A program made the position numbers and the translations under genes. A model generated the notes under the pieces. That model saw only the letters and a program-made list of their open reading frames with translations, was not told where the DNA came from and made no database searches. This document shows positions 8,298 through 17,938 of a stretch of 64,000 bases of DNA, piece after piece (the stretch's first letter is position 1; each line of letters opens with the position of its first letter). Source of the stretch: Algoriphagus oliviformis (GTDB lineage: Bacteria; Bacteroidota; Bacteroidia; Cytophagales; Cyclobacteriaceae); the NCBI RefSeq assembly GCF_017254915.1, contig NZ_JAFKCT010000008.1, forward strand, positions 213,771 to 277,770. Reading direction: 5' to 3'.

Positions 8298-9146
8298 ATG
8301 CGATATCCCCTTCTCATTTTTCTGCTGGCGCTTTTTGAGTCCTGCGACTACAGCAACGGCAAAACCCCTCCCCACTACTCCCTACCCCATGGATACCGGC
8401 TGGAAGCCATGGAAAAACTGCTGCTGTCCGAGGATCTGGAGGAGGTCTCGGGCCTCGCCTGGCACCGGGATGAGCTGCTTGCCATAGAGGACGAGTCGTC
8501 TATCATCTACCGCCTGGACCCCGAGACGGGCAAGATCCGCAAGAAAAAGAAGTTTGAGAAAAACAAGGACATCGAAGACCTGCTCGTCAGAGGCGACACC
8601 GCCTGGGTGCTGCGTAGCAATGGCAACCTGTACCGAGTGGTCGACTTCAGGGAAAAAGACAGCCAAACCGTGATCTATCCTTTCCCAAGGCGGGAAAAGC
8701 GGGATTTGGAGGCGATTTTGGCCAATCCCAACGAACCATTCATTTGGCTTTTTTGTAAAGTCTGTGAGTGGGATGAAGACCCCAGCCGATCTTCCTTTTT
8801 CAGATTCCATTTGGAAACCATGCAATTTGACTCTTTGCCCGCGGGAAAAATCGAACGCAGCCAGCTCAGTACCCTCATGCCCCAGCAAGAGCTGGAGGAG
8901 CTGAAAATACAGCCCTCCGCGGCGGCCATCCATCCGCTGACCGGGGAGTACTTTCTGCTGTCTTCCACAGGAAAATGGCTGATGACCTTGGATGGGCAAA
9001 TGAAGCCCAGCTCCGTCCATACCCTCGACCCTTCCCTATTCAAGCAGCCGGAGGGGATCACCTTTGCGCCGGACGGCACGCTCTACATCTCCAACGAAGC
9101 CCGGGACGGCAGGGCCAACATCCTTATCTTTAGCTACCGCCCATGA
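8298..9146 (+). CDS. SdiA-regulated-like beta-propeller lipoprotein
   Basis: 282 residues with a short lipoprotein signal peptide (ALFESC, Cys16). The mature protein reads as a beta-propeller: repeats with VSGLAWHRDELLAIEDE, IEDLLVRGDTAWVL, and a closing QPEGITFAPDGTLYISNE blade resemble the SdiA-regulated family and related NHL-like propellers of Bacteroidota. No catalytic residues are evident; a binding or scaffold function is likely. Its stop codon overlaps the start of the metallophosphoesterase-barrel gene (ATGA), so the two are translationally coupled and probably work together at the envelope. Confidence 0.7.
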   Translation: MRYPLLIFLLALFESCDYSNGKTPPHYSLPHGYRLEAMEKLLLSEDLEEVSGLAWHRDELLAIEDESSIIYRLDPETGKIRKKKKFEKNKDIEDLLVRGDTAWVLRSNGNLYRVVDFREKDSQTVIYPFPRREKRDLEAILANPNEPFIWLFCKVCEWDEDPSRSSFFRFHLETMQFDSLPAGKIERSQLSTLMPQQELEELKIQPSAAAIHPLTGEYFLLSSTGKWLMTLDGQMKPSSVHTLDPSLFKQPEGITFAPDGTLYISNEARDGRANILIFSYRP

Positions 9147-12100
9147 GAGCTTTTGTCCTGCTGGCCTTCACCCTGCTGACCCTTTCGGCACAAGCGCAGG
9201 ATTCCCTCCTTCGGATGCGGATCTACCTCATTGGGGATGCCGGCGAGATGGAAGACGGACAGCACCCCGTGGTGGAAGACCTCAGCTCCAAGCTTTCACC
9301 CAAGCCCGATGTCCCCACGCACCTGATCTACCTGGGCGACAACCTGTACCCCCTGGGCCTGCCTCCCGAAGATGCCGAAAACAGGAAGGAAGCAGAAAAG
9401 ATCCTCCGCACCCAGCTCGACCTCTGGGAGAAGCTGCCGGGGCAGATCTGGATGGTCCCCGGCAACCATGATTGGGAAAAGGGAAAGTCAGATGGCTGGA
9501 ATGCCGTCCTTCGCGCAGAAGAGTTCATCTCCGAAAACTACCCCAAAGACAAAGTCCACTGGATCCCCGAGAGCGCATGCCCAGGACCAAATGCCGTCCC
9601 CCTGGACGAAAACACCCTGCTGATCACCTTGGATAGCCAGTGGTGGTTTCATGCCAATGACAAACCGGGGGTGGACTCCGACTGTGAATACAAGACCGAG
9701 GAGGAGATCATAGCCGCCATCGCCTACCTCCTGGAGGAAAACCAGGACAAGATTGTGCTCTTTGCCATGCACCATCCGCTCCGCGCCTATGGCCCGCACA
9801 ACGGCGCCTACAGCTGGAAAGACCATCTGTTTCCGCTCACTGCGGCAAAAGAAAAACTCTACATCCCCCTCCCAATCCTCGGATCGATCTACCCCCTCTA
9901 CCGCACGCTGTTTGGCGACATCCAGGACATCCCCCATCCCAAGTACCAAGCCTTTATCGGAGTCTTGGACCGCATCTTTGACCTCCATCCCCACGTGATC
10001 CAAGTGGCCGGGCATGAGCACGGGCTTTTTTATACCCGGGAGGGCAGCAGGCACTACATCGTCTCGGGCTCGGGAGCCAAAGACACCTACATCAAAAAAA
10101 ACAACCCCGCCGAATTCACCTACAACAACCAGGGCTATGCCTACCTGGATTTCCACGAAAACCACCAGGTCAACCTGACCTTCCTCGACCCTACCCAAGC
10201 TCAACCCCTCTACCAGACGGAACTCATCCGGCCTTTTGCCCTAGCCAAGGAAGAACTGAGGCTGTTTGAGCGGGAGATCCCCGGGCAGGTCACCCGTCCC
10301 ATCTCGCTCCAATACCAGAAGGGAAAGCTCCACCAGCTCTTCTTTGGCACCAACTATCGCGACACCTGGGCTGTGCCCGCCACCTTCCGCAGCTTAGACC
10401 TCAGCAGCGAAAAAGGCGGACTCACCATCACCAAGCGCGGTGGCGGCATGCAGACCAAGTCCCTGCGCACCGAAAACCGCAACGAGAGGGAGTTTGTCCT
10501 CCGGTCGATCAACAAATACCCCGAAAACGCCATCCCCGCGCCGATACGCCAGACCATCGCCAAGGACATCGTCCAGGACCAGATCTCGGCCTCCCATCCC
10601 TACGCCGCGCTGGCTGTGGCCCGACTTGCCGAGGAGGCGGGCATCCCCCACACCTCACCGCAAATCGTCCACCTGCCGGATGACCCGCTTTTGGGGATTT
10701 TCCGGGAGGATTTCGCGGATGCGCTTTATCTCTTCGAAGAAAGGGAAGTAGCGCCGGAGACGGACAAAAAGGTGGAATTCTACAGCACGGACAAGATGCT
10801 CAAAGAGCTCTACAAGGACAACGACCACGAGGTCAAGCAAAAAGACGTGCTTCGGGCGCGGCTCTTCGACCTGTGGATAGCCGACTGGGATCGGCACGAC
10901 GACCAGTGGCGCTGGATTGCCGTCAAGGGAAAAAACGGACTCGAGTTTAGCCCCATGCCCAGAGACCGTGACCAGGCCTTCTTTGTCAACGAGGGCCTTT
11001 TCCCGAAAATAGCCAGCCGAAAGTGGGCCAGCCCCAAGTTTCAGGGTTTTGGCTACGAGCTGAAAAACGTCAACGGGTTCATGTTCAACGGACGCTACTT
11101 TGACCGCAGCTTCATGGCTGGCCTCGACCGGGAAGACTGGGAGGAAGAGCTGGACGAGCTCCTTCCCAAACTAGGGACGGAGACCATCCAGAAGGCCTTC
11201 CAGGACTGGCCGGAAGAAATCCGGGACAAGGACAGCCCCGTGATCCAGGCCAAGCTTCTGGCGAGACAGGGCTGGCTCCGGGAGAAAGCGCTGGAGTACT
11301 ACGACTTCCTGGCCGACGCCGTGGACGTAGTGGGCTCCAACAAGAATGAGGAGTTTGAGATCCGCCACCTCCCCGATGGCAAAATCGACGTGGAAGTGCG
11401 GAAGATCGACAAGAACGGAGATCTGGAGCAGAAGCTCTACAACAGGACTTTCGACCCGGTTGAAACCAAGGAAATCCGGCTCTATGGTCTCAAGGGCGAC
11501 GACCGCTTCATCTGGAAAGGAGAAGGGAAAAACGAGATCCTCGTCCGCGTGATCCCTGGAGAAGGGGACAAAGAGCTGATCGACGACGCCGAGCTGAGCG
11601 GAAAAAAACACCGCGTCTACGTCCCCCAAAAGAAGACCTCGCCCTACTCCGGCGACAACCTGCGGATCATCCAAGCACCCCGCCCCGACTACCTCGCTTA
11701 TGACCGCATGGCCTTCAAATACGACAAAGTGATGCCGCTGGCCTCGGTGGAGTTCAACAAGGACGATGGGATATTTCTCGGTGCGGGCGTCCTGTGGGAA
11801 AACCACGGCTTCAAGAAAAAGCCCTATGCCTCCATGCATACCCTGACGGGAAACTATGCGATAAAAACCGGCGCTTTCAACCTGGAGTACAAAGGCCGGG
11901 CCGTCGACGTGGTGAAAAACTGGGATCTGGTCTGGCTGGCCGACGTCAAGGCTCCAGACTACGTCTTCAACTATTTTGGCAGCGGAAACGAGAGCGTATT
12001 TGACCGGGAGCAGCACAGCATCAACTACTACCGATCCCGCTTCAGCTGGTACGAGCTCAGTACAGGCCTGCAGGCACAGCTCGGTGACATCGGCCGGTTT

Positions 12101-12775
12101 GCCCTGGGACCCAGCTACCAAGTGTACCGCTTTGACCCCGATGACAACCAAAACAACTTCATCACTTCCCCGGAGAGCGACCTGGATCAGCAGCAGCTCG
12201 ACCAGGCCAAATTCTACGCGGGCGTGACGACCCTGCTGGAGTTTGACAAAAGGGACAACCTCAAGATGCCGACCCGCGGGTTTTACTTTCGCCAGCAGAT
12301 CCAGCATTTCCAGGGGATCAACCGCTATGCGCAGGATTATACTTCGGCCGAGGCGGAGCTCAGGCTGTATTGGGCTTTTAAGTATCCATCCAAGATGGTA
12401 TGGGCCAACCGTACCGGTGCGGGCAAAAACTTTGGCAGCTACGAATACTTCCAGGGACAGATCTTGGGCGGCATGGACAACCTCCGGGGCTTCCGACGCT
12501 ATCGGTACAACGGCGACGCGATGTTTTACAACAATCTGGAGTTTCGCCTTCAGGTCTTCAACTTTCAAAACCCCATCCTACCCGCGACTATGGGGATGAT
12601 CGGATTCTACGACATGGGTCGGGTGTGGGTGAAGGGAGAGGACTCCGGCACCTGGCACAACTCCCTCGGCACCGGCGTCTGGATCGCTCCTATCAGCCAG
12701 ATCGTGGCGACTTTTTCGGTGGGCTTCACCAAGGAGGAGACCTTACCTTTCTTCACTTTCGGATACCAGTTCTGA
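9143..12775 (+). CDS. Metallophosphoesterase fused to BamA/TamA-type outer-membrane barrel
   Basis: 1210 residues. After a signal peptide cut near AQAQ, a calcineurin-like metallophosphoesterase domain shows the full metal-site series: GDAG (31-34), GDN (65-67), GNHD (107-110), the MHHP histidine and the GHEH pair. A long middle part (about 390-830) is of unknown fold, with a stretch near RDRDQAFF and IADWDRHDDQWRW reminiscent of kinase-like catalytic motifs in the same protein class. The last ~350 residues form a surface-antigen (BamA/TamA-like) barrel, seen in GGMDNLRGFRRYRY, LEFRLQVFN, YDMGRVWV and the terminal aromatic residue of FGYQF. The enzyme half should therefore sit in the periplasm or at the surface, tethered to the outer membrane; the substrate is unknown. 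The start overlaps the previous gene (ATGA), and the last 33 nt overlap the convergent GAF gene. Confidence 0.88.
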   Translation: MRAFVLLAFTLLTLSAQAQDSLLRMRIYLIGDAGEMEDGQHPVVEDLSSKLSPKPDVPTHLIYLGDNLYPLGLPPEDAENRKEAEKILRTQLDLWEKLPGQIWMVPGNHDWEKGKSDGWNAVLRAEEFISENYPKDKVHWIPESACPGPNAVPLDENTLLITLDSQWWFHANDKPGVDSDCEYKTEEEIIAAIAYLLEENQDKIVLFAMHHPLRAYGPHNGAYSWKDHLFPLTAAKEKLYIPLPILGSIYPLYRTLFGDIQDIPHPKYQAFIGVLDRIFDLHPHVIQVAGHEHGLFYTREGSRHYIVSGSGAKDTYIKKNNPAEFTYNNQGYAYLDFHENHQVNLTFLDPTQAQPLYQTELIRPFALAKEELRLFEREIPGQVTRPISLQYQKGKLHQLFFGTNYRDTWAVPATFRSLDLSSEKGGLTITKRGGGMQTKSLRTENRNEREFVLRSINKYPENAIPAPIRQTIAKDIVQDQISASHPYAALAVARLAEEAGIPHTSPQIVHLPDDPLLGIFREDFADALYLFEEREVAPETDKKVEFYSTDKMLKELYKDNDHEVKQKDVLRARLFDLWIADWDRHDDQWRWIAVKGKNGLEFSPMPRDRDQAFFVNEGLFPKIASRKWASPKFQGFGYELKNVNGFMFNGRYFDRSFMAGLDREDWEEELDELLPKLGTETIQKAFQDWPEEIRDKDSPVIQAKLLARQGWLREKALEYYDFLADAVDVVGSNKNEEFEIRHLPDGKIDVEVRKIDKNGDLEQKLYNRTFDPVETKEIRLYGLKGDDRFIWKGEGKNEILVRVIPGEGDKELIDDAELSGKKHRVYVPQKKTSPYSGDNLRIIQAPRPDYLAYDRMAFKYDKVMPLASVEFNKDDGIFLGAGVLWENHGFKKKPYASMHTLTGNYAIKTGAFNLEYKGRAVDVVKNWDLVWLADVKAPDYVFNYFGSGNESVFDREQHSINYYRSRFSWYELSTGLQAQLGDIGRFALGPSYQVYRFDPDDNQNNFITSPESDLDQQQLDQAKFYAGVTTLLEFDKRDNLKMPTRGFYFRQQIQHFQGINRYAQDYTSAEAELRLYWAFKYPSKMVWANRTGAGKNFGSYEYFQGQILGGMDNLRGFRRYRYNGDAMFYNNLEFRLQVFNFQNPILPATMGMIGFYDMGRVWVKGEDSGTWHNSLGTGVWIAPISQIVATFSVGFTKEETLPFFTFGYQF

Positions 12776-15103
12776 GGTGCCATCCAGATTCAGCCTGCCC
12801 TTGGGAGCGACAGTGACTCGGATGGCCTTCATCCCGTGCACCCCCTGCATGTCGTCCAGCTCCAGCTGCTCGACTTGATCTTCCAGCAGCTGGCGGTTTT
12901 GGAAAAACTGGATAAAGTCAAGGTACTCCTTGGCATCCTTGGGCTGGGAGTACACGATGGCGATCTTGCCGGGCTGCACCAAGCGCTCGTTGGTGCCCTT
13001 GATGAGGGCCTTGTCGATCCGCTTTTTGATGATTTCATAGCGGATGTTGTAGGCTCCCTCTACGTCAAACTTCCGCTCGTCCAGCCGGAAGCTGATTGTC
13101 AGGGGCGCGCTGTGGGCCAAGATCAGCTGCGTGGTCTCCAGGCTGACGTCCAGCGCCGGTGATTTTTCGGCTACCAAATTCACAATCTCGATCAAGGTCT
13201 GGAGCTGCCATAGCCTGAGGTTTTTCAGATAGATGGGATCAAAAACCCTGTCCTTGACCAGCGACTGCCCGATGTAGATGTTGTATTCGATCCCATCGGT
13301 CTTGAACTTTTCGAAATAATGGGGAAACATGCGCTGGATCTTGGTCTCCTCGCTGTCCAGGTATTTGCCCACCAGAAGATTGATTTCCTTCAGGCTTTCC
13401 TCGAAGGCTTTCCTGTGGATATACACCACCCCCATCTGCGGATCCACCGCCTGAAAATATTCCTGTACCGATGGCAGCAGGTCTGGAAACGACTCGCTGA
13501 GATGCTTGAAAGTCGGCTCAAAATCCAGCATGAAAAACTCCGTGATCCGCACTTCCTCCTCGCTGACCAAGATCAGCTGGATTCTCCGCTCAAACTCCTC
13601 GATCTTTTCCACCATGCGGTCCAAAAGGGGCAAGTAATGCAGTGATCGGGCTTTCTCCACCACGTTTTTTGCCAGGCCGAGCTGGATCAGCAAGTCACGC
13701 TGGATGGCGTTGTTCCGCTCTTGCGAGGAATTTTTCACATCCACGGCTCCGTAGAGGGGAAATACCTCCTGGAAGTTGATCGGAGGGATCTCCGGCGTAT
13801 GGCCGCGCTCCTCCTCCAGCACATAGTCCAGTGCGATCTCGTCAAACTTCCACTCCACCACCGGGTGGATCGCGGTGAATTTCTTGCGGATGATGGACTT
13901 GATCTTGGAGTCGAGCAGCTCCGCCTGCTTGTTGAAGGCGATGGAAAGCGAGGGAGCCAGCATGTCCAGGTGGTGGAGCATGATCGGCTCAAAGGCTTCG
14001 TCCCGCAGGGAGCAGATCTCCAGCAGGCCCACCAGGTCCCCTTTGTGCTTGAGCGGATAGAGGATGACCTCCTTCACACCAAGCTCTATCACCTTGCCCA
14101 TAAACTTGCTCTCGGGGTACTCGACCGAGAGCTCATTGAGCAGCACGGGTTTTTGGATAGCCGATAGAAAGTCCAAGACTCCCTGATAGGGGCGTTCGGT
14201 ACCGGGTTCGCAGAGCATTTTGAGGATGTAGCTGTTGGCCAAGCGGCTGGGAGAAAAGACGAGCTTGCCCTTGACCTGCTGCAGGGAGGCAAGGCCGACC
14301 TTGATCTCCGAGACCCCGATCAGGGATTTCACGGAATCCTCCACCACCGCGGCAAACTCCTGGGAGGAAATGTCCTCTTGGTTTAGCACGGCTTCGTTGA
14401 GCGTAGCCACGCTCTGGGACACGGTGATCTCGTCTGCCTCGAGGAGCAAAAAGCCCTTGAACTCAAAGAGGCTCAACGGGAGGAATTTCTGCCAGTTTTC
14501 CACTTCGTAATGGTCTGGGCTGGTGCTGGTGCAGATCTGGGACTTCTCCAGAATATCGGGAAGCGGGCCCTTTGCTGTCACCTGCACAAACTGGAAGTTC
14601 ATCCGGATCTGAAAATGCCTGAGAATCCCATTGGAGTCGCGGTACTTGAACACAAGGGGGTGGGATTGGTTGATCTTGATGCCATAGACCTGGTCGATGA
14701 TCCGGCTGTAGAGGTTGACCACCTTGCTAAACTGGATCTTGCCCAAGTCTAGGTTTTCGGGGATCTTGATCGAGCCGTCCTCATTGAGAAACAAGTCCTT
14801 GAACGCCGGGGTCGAGTACACCGGCTGCATGTCAAATGGCGCCGCAAGCGCCAAAATCCGCTTTTCTTCCTGTCCCGACATGGGAAACAGCGAACCGAGG
14901 ATCAAGCCAAAGCCGAGGAAGTTTTCCTGCTTTTTCAGCGCCTCGGGATCGACGGGGCTTTGGTTGAGATCGGGAAATTGCTTGATCCTGTTGATCAGAT
15001 CGCGGTAGAGGCAGGTGTCTGCCTTGGATACGTCTGCTCGCTTCTCCCACTGGCTGAAGAGAAGCTGGAAATCCAAATGGGCGGAGTACGGCGTGTCGGT
15101 CAT
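12743..15103 (-). CDS. GAF-domain protein of unknown function
   Basis: 786 residues from the chosen ATG at 15103 (MTDTPYSAHLDF); an earlier in-frame ATG at 15217 would add 38 residues of poor coding character. A GAF-like sensory domain is visible around 330-430 (KMLCEPGTERPYQGVLDFL ... VIELGVKEVILYPLKHKGDLVGLLEI). No histidine kinase, GGDEF or DNA-binding output is recognisable; the rest is long alpha/beta sequence with helical stretches. Members of this large GAF family are common in Cytophagales and have no assigned role. The 3' end overlaps the 3' end of the metallophosphoesterase-barrel gene by 33 nt in opposite direction. Confidence 0.75.
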   Translation of the reverse strand: MTDTPYSAHLDFQLLFSQWEKRADVSKADTCLYRDLINRIKQFPDLNQSPVDPEALKKQENFLGFGLILGSLFPMSGQEEKRILALAAPFDMQPVYSTPAFKDLFLNEDGSIKIPENLDLGKIQFSKVVNLYSRIIDQVYGIKINQSHPLVFKYRDSNGILRHFQIRMNFQFVQVTAKGPLPDILEKSQICTSTSPDHYEVENWQKFLPLSLFEFKGFLLLEADEITVSQSVATLNEAVLNQEDISSQEFAAVVEDSVKSLIGVSEIKVGLASLQQVKGKLVFSPSRLANSYILKMLCEPGTERPYQGVLDFLSAIQKPVLLNELSVEYPESKFMGKVIELGVKEVILYPLKHKGDLVGLLEICSLRDEAFEPIMLHHLDMLAPSLSIAFNKQAELLDSKIKSIIRKKFTAIHPVVEWKFDEIALDYVLEEERGHTPEIPPINFQEVFPLYGAVDVKNSSQERNNAIQRDLLIQLGLAKNVVEKARSLHYLPLLDRMVEKIEEFERRIQLILVSEEEVRITEFFMLDFEPTFKHLSESFPDLLPSVQEYFQAVDPQMGVVYIHRKAFEESLKEINLLVGKYLDSEETKIQRMFPHYFEKFKTDGIEYNIYIGQSLVKDRVFDPIYLKNLRLWQLQTLIEIVNLVAEKSPALDVSLETTQLILAHSAPLTISFRLDERKFDVEGAYNIRYEIIKKRIDKALIKGTNERLVQPGKIAIVYSQPKDAKEYLDFIQFFQNRQLLEDQVEQLELDDMQGVHGMKAIRVTVAPKGRLNLDGTSELVSESEER

Positions 15104-15229
15104 GCGCGTGCGAGGGGAAAATGTATCCTCGTTTGAAGTTAAAATACCTGAATAAAAGTTAAATAGTTCCGGTTTTTCCAAAATCGCCTTGCCGAAACCG
15201 CAAAAAAGCCTTACCAAAGCCCCAAAGTA

Positions 15230-15262
15230 AAAGCCCTGCCGAAGTATTTCCGGCAGGGCTTT
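15230..15262 (-). terminator. Terminator of the GMC/subunit-3 operon
   Basis: Perfect 12-bp stem AAAGCCCTGCCG (15230-15241) against CGGCAGGGCTTT (15251-15262), loop of nine, followed on the minus strand by TTTACTTT. It lies 29 bp after the stop of the subunit-3-like gene. Confidence 0.8.
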
Positions 15263-15291
15263 GGACCAAAATCAGGAATATCTGAATCCAA

Positions 15292-15996
15292 TCAGGAAAT
15301 CAGGTTCCCCTGGTCATCCCAGGTAGCCATGCTGCCTCGGCCCTCGGGGGTCAGGTACACGGACTGGTATTTTTCCTCCAGCGACAGCCCATACTGATCC
15401 ATCACCTCCTGCGACACCCCATCCCACACGTTTGGGGTATTGCCGACGTAGCCTATGTCTTTGAAGCCCATCTCGGTGGTATAAAATCCCGACACGGTCA
15501 TGTTTCTGAGCAGGTTGAAAAACTTCACCCCCGGCTCCATCCCCGCGGCGGCCTTGTCCGGCCAGGCGATGTCTTCGATGATCTCCATGCGCTGGCTTTC
15601 GCTGAGCTCCGTAAAAGGCTTGGAAAAGCGCTCGTTGGCCTGGAGGTTGACCCACATCAGTCCCCCTCTGAAAGCCGTCTGGTTGCCCGGCTGATCCTTC
15701 ATCATAAACTCGATGTAGTCTGGGACTTTTGCCTCCGAAGCGCTCCCAGACACCGCGTCCTTGGGAAGCACGATGTCCACCAGGATGGTCACCAAGGCCA
15801 TCTCCTGCTCGGTGAAAAAGCGGTCAGCCAGCAGGGCATTGTCCCGCTCGATCTCCTCGGGCACACGGCCTCCGGGCGTTCCCCCGATCTTGGGGGAAAG
15901 GTCGGCTGCCTTTTCCTCCGGGCTGCAGGCGGTGAGCATCAGGCCGGTTCCCAGTGAGCCTGTGAATAAAAGCTTGAGATTTTCTCTTCTGTTCAT
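15292..15996 (-). CDS. Gluconate 2-dehydrogenase subunit 3-like protein
   Basis: 234 residues from the ATG at 15996, 11 nt after the stop of the GMC gene. The N-terminus has a Tat-like or lipoprotein-like signal (NRRENLKLLFTG...LMLTACS; Cys near position 25), then the domain typical of gluconate 2-dehydrogenase subunit 3: FFTEQEMALVTILVDIVLP, PDYIEFMMKDQPGN, FRGGLMWVN and a YTTEMGFKDIGYVGN stretch. In characterised complexes this small subunit assists folding, export and electron transfer of the flavoprotein dehydrogenase encoded next to it. Here the partner is the GMC oxidoreductase immediately upstream; a cytochrome c subunit is not present. Earlier in-frame ATGs at 16080 would run inside the GMC gene and were not used. 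Confidence 0.88.
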   Translation of the reverse strand: MNRRENLKLLFTGSLGTGLMLTACSPEEKAADLSPKIGGTPGGRVPEEIERDNALLADRFFTEQEMALVTILVDIVLPKDAVSGSASEAKVPDYIEFMMKDQPGNQTAFRGGLMWVNLQANERFSKPFTELSESQRMEIIEDIAWPDKAAAGMEPGVKFFNLLRNMTVSGFYTTEMGFKDIGYVGNTPNVWDGVSQEVMDQYGLSLEEKYQSVYLTPEGRGSMATWDDQGNLIS

Positions 15997-16007
15997 GGTC
16001 TTGGGGC

Positions 16008-17750
16008 TTAGAGGTTTTTGCTTTTCATTTCGTTGATGATGAAGTCGGAGGTTCTCCAGGAAAGCGCCAGGATGGTCCAAGTCGGGTTTTTGTCGGCTTG
16101 GGAGACAAATGGCCCCGCATCCACCACAAAGAGGTTTTTGCAGTCGTGGGCTTGGCAGTTGGAGTTGAGCACGGAAGTGCCTGGGTCGCTCCCCATGCGG
16201 GTGGTACCCACCTCGTGGATGATGCGTCCTGGCGCCAAAAGCCCGTATTGGGTCTCCGGCCCGGGTTTGTTCCCCAGCAGCTTTGCCCCCGAGGCCAAAA
16301 GCAGCTCCTCAAAGGTATCCTGCATGTGCTTGGCTTGCTTGATCTCGTTGTCGGTCCACTTGTAGTGGAAGCGCAGGACCGGGATGCCGTACTTGTCCAC
16401 CACGGTCGGGTCGATTTCGCAATAGTTGTCGTACTGGGGGACACTTTCGCCCCGTCCTGACATGCCCACGGTGGCTCCGTAGAGCGTGCGGATGTCTTTT
16501 TTCAGGCCTTCCCCATAGCCGCCGTTTGGACTTGGGCTGCCAAATTCATCGACGATGTGCTTTCTCACCACGTCCATGTTGGAGCCAAACCCATAGGACG
16601 GCATGCCCAGTCCCCCACCGAACTCGATGTGGTATCCCCGGGCAAAGTCCAGCTTCTTGTTGTCCAGCCACCAAGGGGTGTACACGTGCATCCCGCCGAC
16701 ACCGTCTTCGTTGTATCGCTTGCGGTCCATCAGCTCCGGAATGATGCCTGATCGGGAGGCTCCCGTGGAGTCGTGCAGATACCTGCCGAGCGTGCCGCTG
16801 GAATTTCCGATCCCATCCGGATGGATTTTGGACTTGGAGTTCATCATGATCCGCGCCGACTCGCAGGCCGAAGCCCCCAGGACAACCACCCGTGCTTTCA
16901 GCTTGTATTCCTGCATGTCGCGCTTGTCCACATAGGATACGCCGGTGGCTTTGCCGGTGTCATCCGAAGTCACCTTTCTCACCATGCAGTTGGTGTAGAG
17001 GTCCACCTGTCCCGACTTCATCGCCGGCTTGACGAGCACGGTACTGGCAGAGAAGTCCGCATAGGCCTGACAGCCCCTGTTACACTGTCGGCAAAAGAAG
17101 CATACGCCTCGGTCTTTGTTGATGGGTTTCGTGAGGATAGAAAGTCTCGACGGGATGATGGGGATATTGACTTTTTTGGCCCCCCGAATCAGAAACATCT
17201 CATGGAGTCTCGGCTTGGGGGGAGGGAGAAAGTTTCCATCCGGCTCGTTTCTCATGCCTTCCTTCGAACCAAAAACGCCGATGAGCTTGTCCACTTTGTC
17301 GTAGTAGGGCCTCACGTCGTCATAGCCTATGGGCCAGTTGTCGCCCAGTCCATCGATGTCTTTCCGCTTGAAGTCATCCGGGCCAAAACGGAGAGAAATC
17401 CTCCCCCAGTGGTTGGTCCTTCCTCCCAGCATGCGGGACCGAAACCAGTCAAACTGGGTTCCGTCCTTGTGGGTGTAGGGCTCGCCGTCCATGTCCCAGC
17501 CGCCTATGGCCGCGTCAAAGTCGCCAAAGGGCCGGATCTGCGTAGATGCGCCGCGTCGGGGCGACTCCCAGGGGAATCGCAGCTGGGTACGATCTTCCTC
17601 CTTTGCAGGATCCCAGTCCCCGCCAGCTTCGACTACGGCTACGGATAGCCCTGCCTCAGCGAGGATCTTGGTGGCCATACCTCCTCCCGCTCCGGAGCCG
17701 ACGATGATCACGTCGTAGGAGTCCTTGCTTGGTTTTATCTGAAAACTCAT
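16008..17750 (-). CDS. GMC-family oxidoreductase (glycoside/sugar dehydrogenase type)
   Basis: 580 residues. A Rossmann FAD motif GSGAGGGMATKILAEAGL lies near the N-terminus, followed by the NHWGR substrate-pocket segment, a Cys-rich CFFCRQCNRGCQ loop, and the C-terminal GMC signature: HEVGTTRMGSDPGTSVL, with the likely catalytic His, and LFVVDAGPFVSQADKNPT. Family members oxidise alcohols or sugars; those paired with a subunit-3 protein and Gfo/Idh/MocA proteins in Bacteroidota often act on C3 of glycosides. The start at 17750 (MSFQIKPSKDSYD) puts the Rossmann motif at the usual distance. It is probably exported with its small partner. Confidence 0.92.
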   Translation of the reverse strand: MSFQIKPSKDSYDVIIVGSGAGGGMATKILAEAGLSVAVVEAGGDWDPAKEEDRTQLRFPWESPRRGASTQIRPFGDFDAAIGGWDMDGEPYTHKDGTQFDWFRSRMLGGRTNHWGRISLRFGPDDFKRKDIDGLGDNWPIGYDDVRPYYDKVDKLIGVFGSKEGMRNEPDGNFLPPPKPRLHEMFLIRGAKKVNIPIIPSRLSILTKPINKDRGVCFFCRQCNRGCQAYADFSASTVLVKPAMKSGQVDLYTNCMVRKVTSDDTGKATGVSYVDKRDMQEYKLKARVVVLGASACESARIMMNSKSKIHPDGIGNSSGTLGRYLHDSTGASRSGIIPELMDRKRYNEDGVGGMHVYTPWWLDNKKLDFARGYHIEFGGGLGMPSYGFGSNMDVVRKHIVDEFGSPSPNGGYGEGLKKDIRTLYGATVGMSGRGESVPQYDNYCEIDPTVVDKYGIPVLRFHYKWTDNEIKQAKHMQDTFEELLLASGAKLLGNKPGPETQYGLLAPGRIIHEVGTTRMGSDPGTSVLNSNCQAHDCKNLFVVDAGPFVSQADKNPTWTILALSWRTSDFIINEMKSKNL

Positions 17751-17938
17751 GTTGTATGTTTTAAGGTTTGCTATGTGGTTTTCCTGTCTTTGAGCCATTC
17801 CTCTTAGAGCAATGGGCTTTCTTCACCTGAGCGAGAGCGATTTCTGTTCAAGCCCTCGCATGGGAAGCGGGATAGTTTTCGGAGGATCTTCCAGTGAAGA
17901 ATACCCGCCAAAACCCGAAACAGGCTAATTAGAATTAC

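Noticed and set aside
11171..12568. A 465-residue open frame on the minus strand
   Set aside because: Antisense to the barrel gene, with Val/Leu/His-rich shadow composition and no motif.
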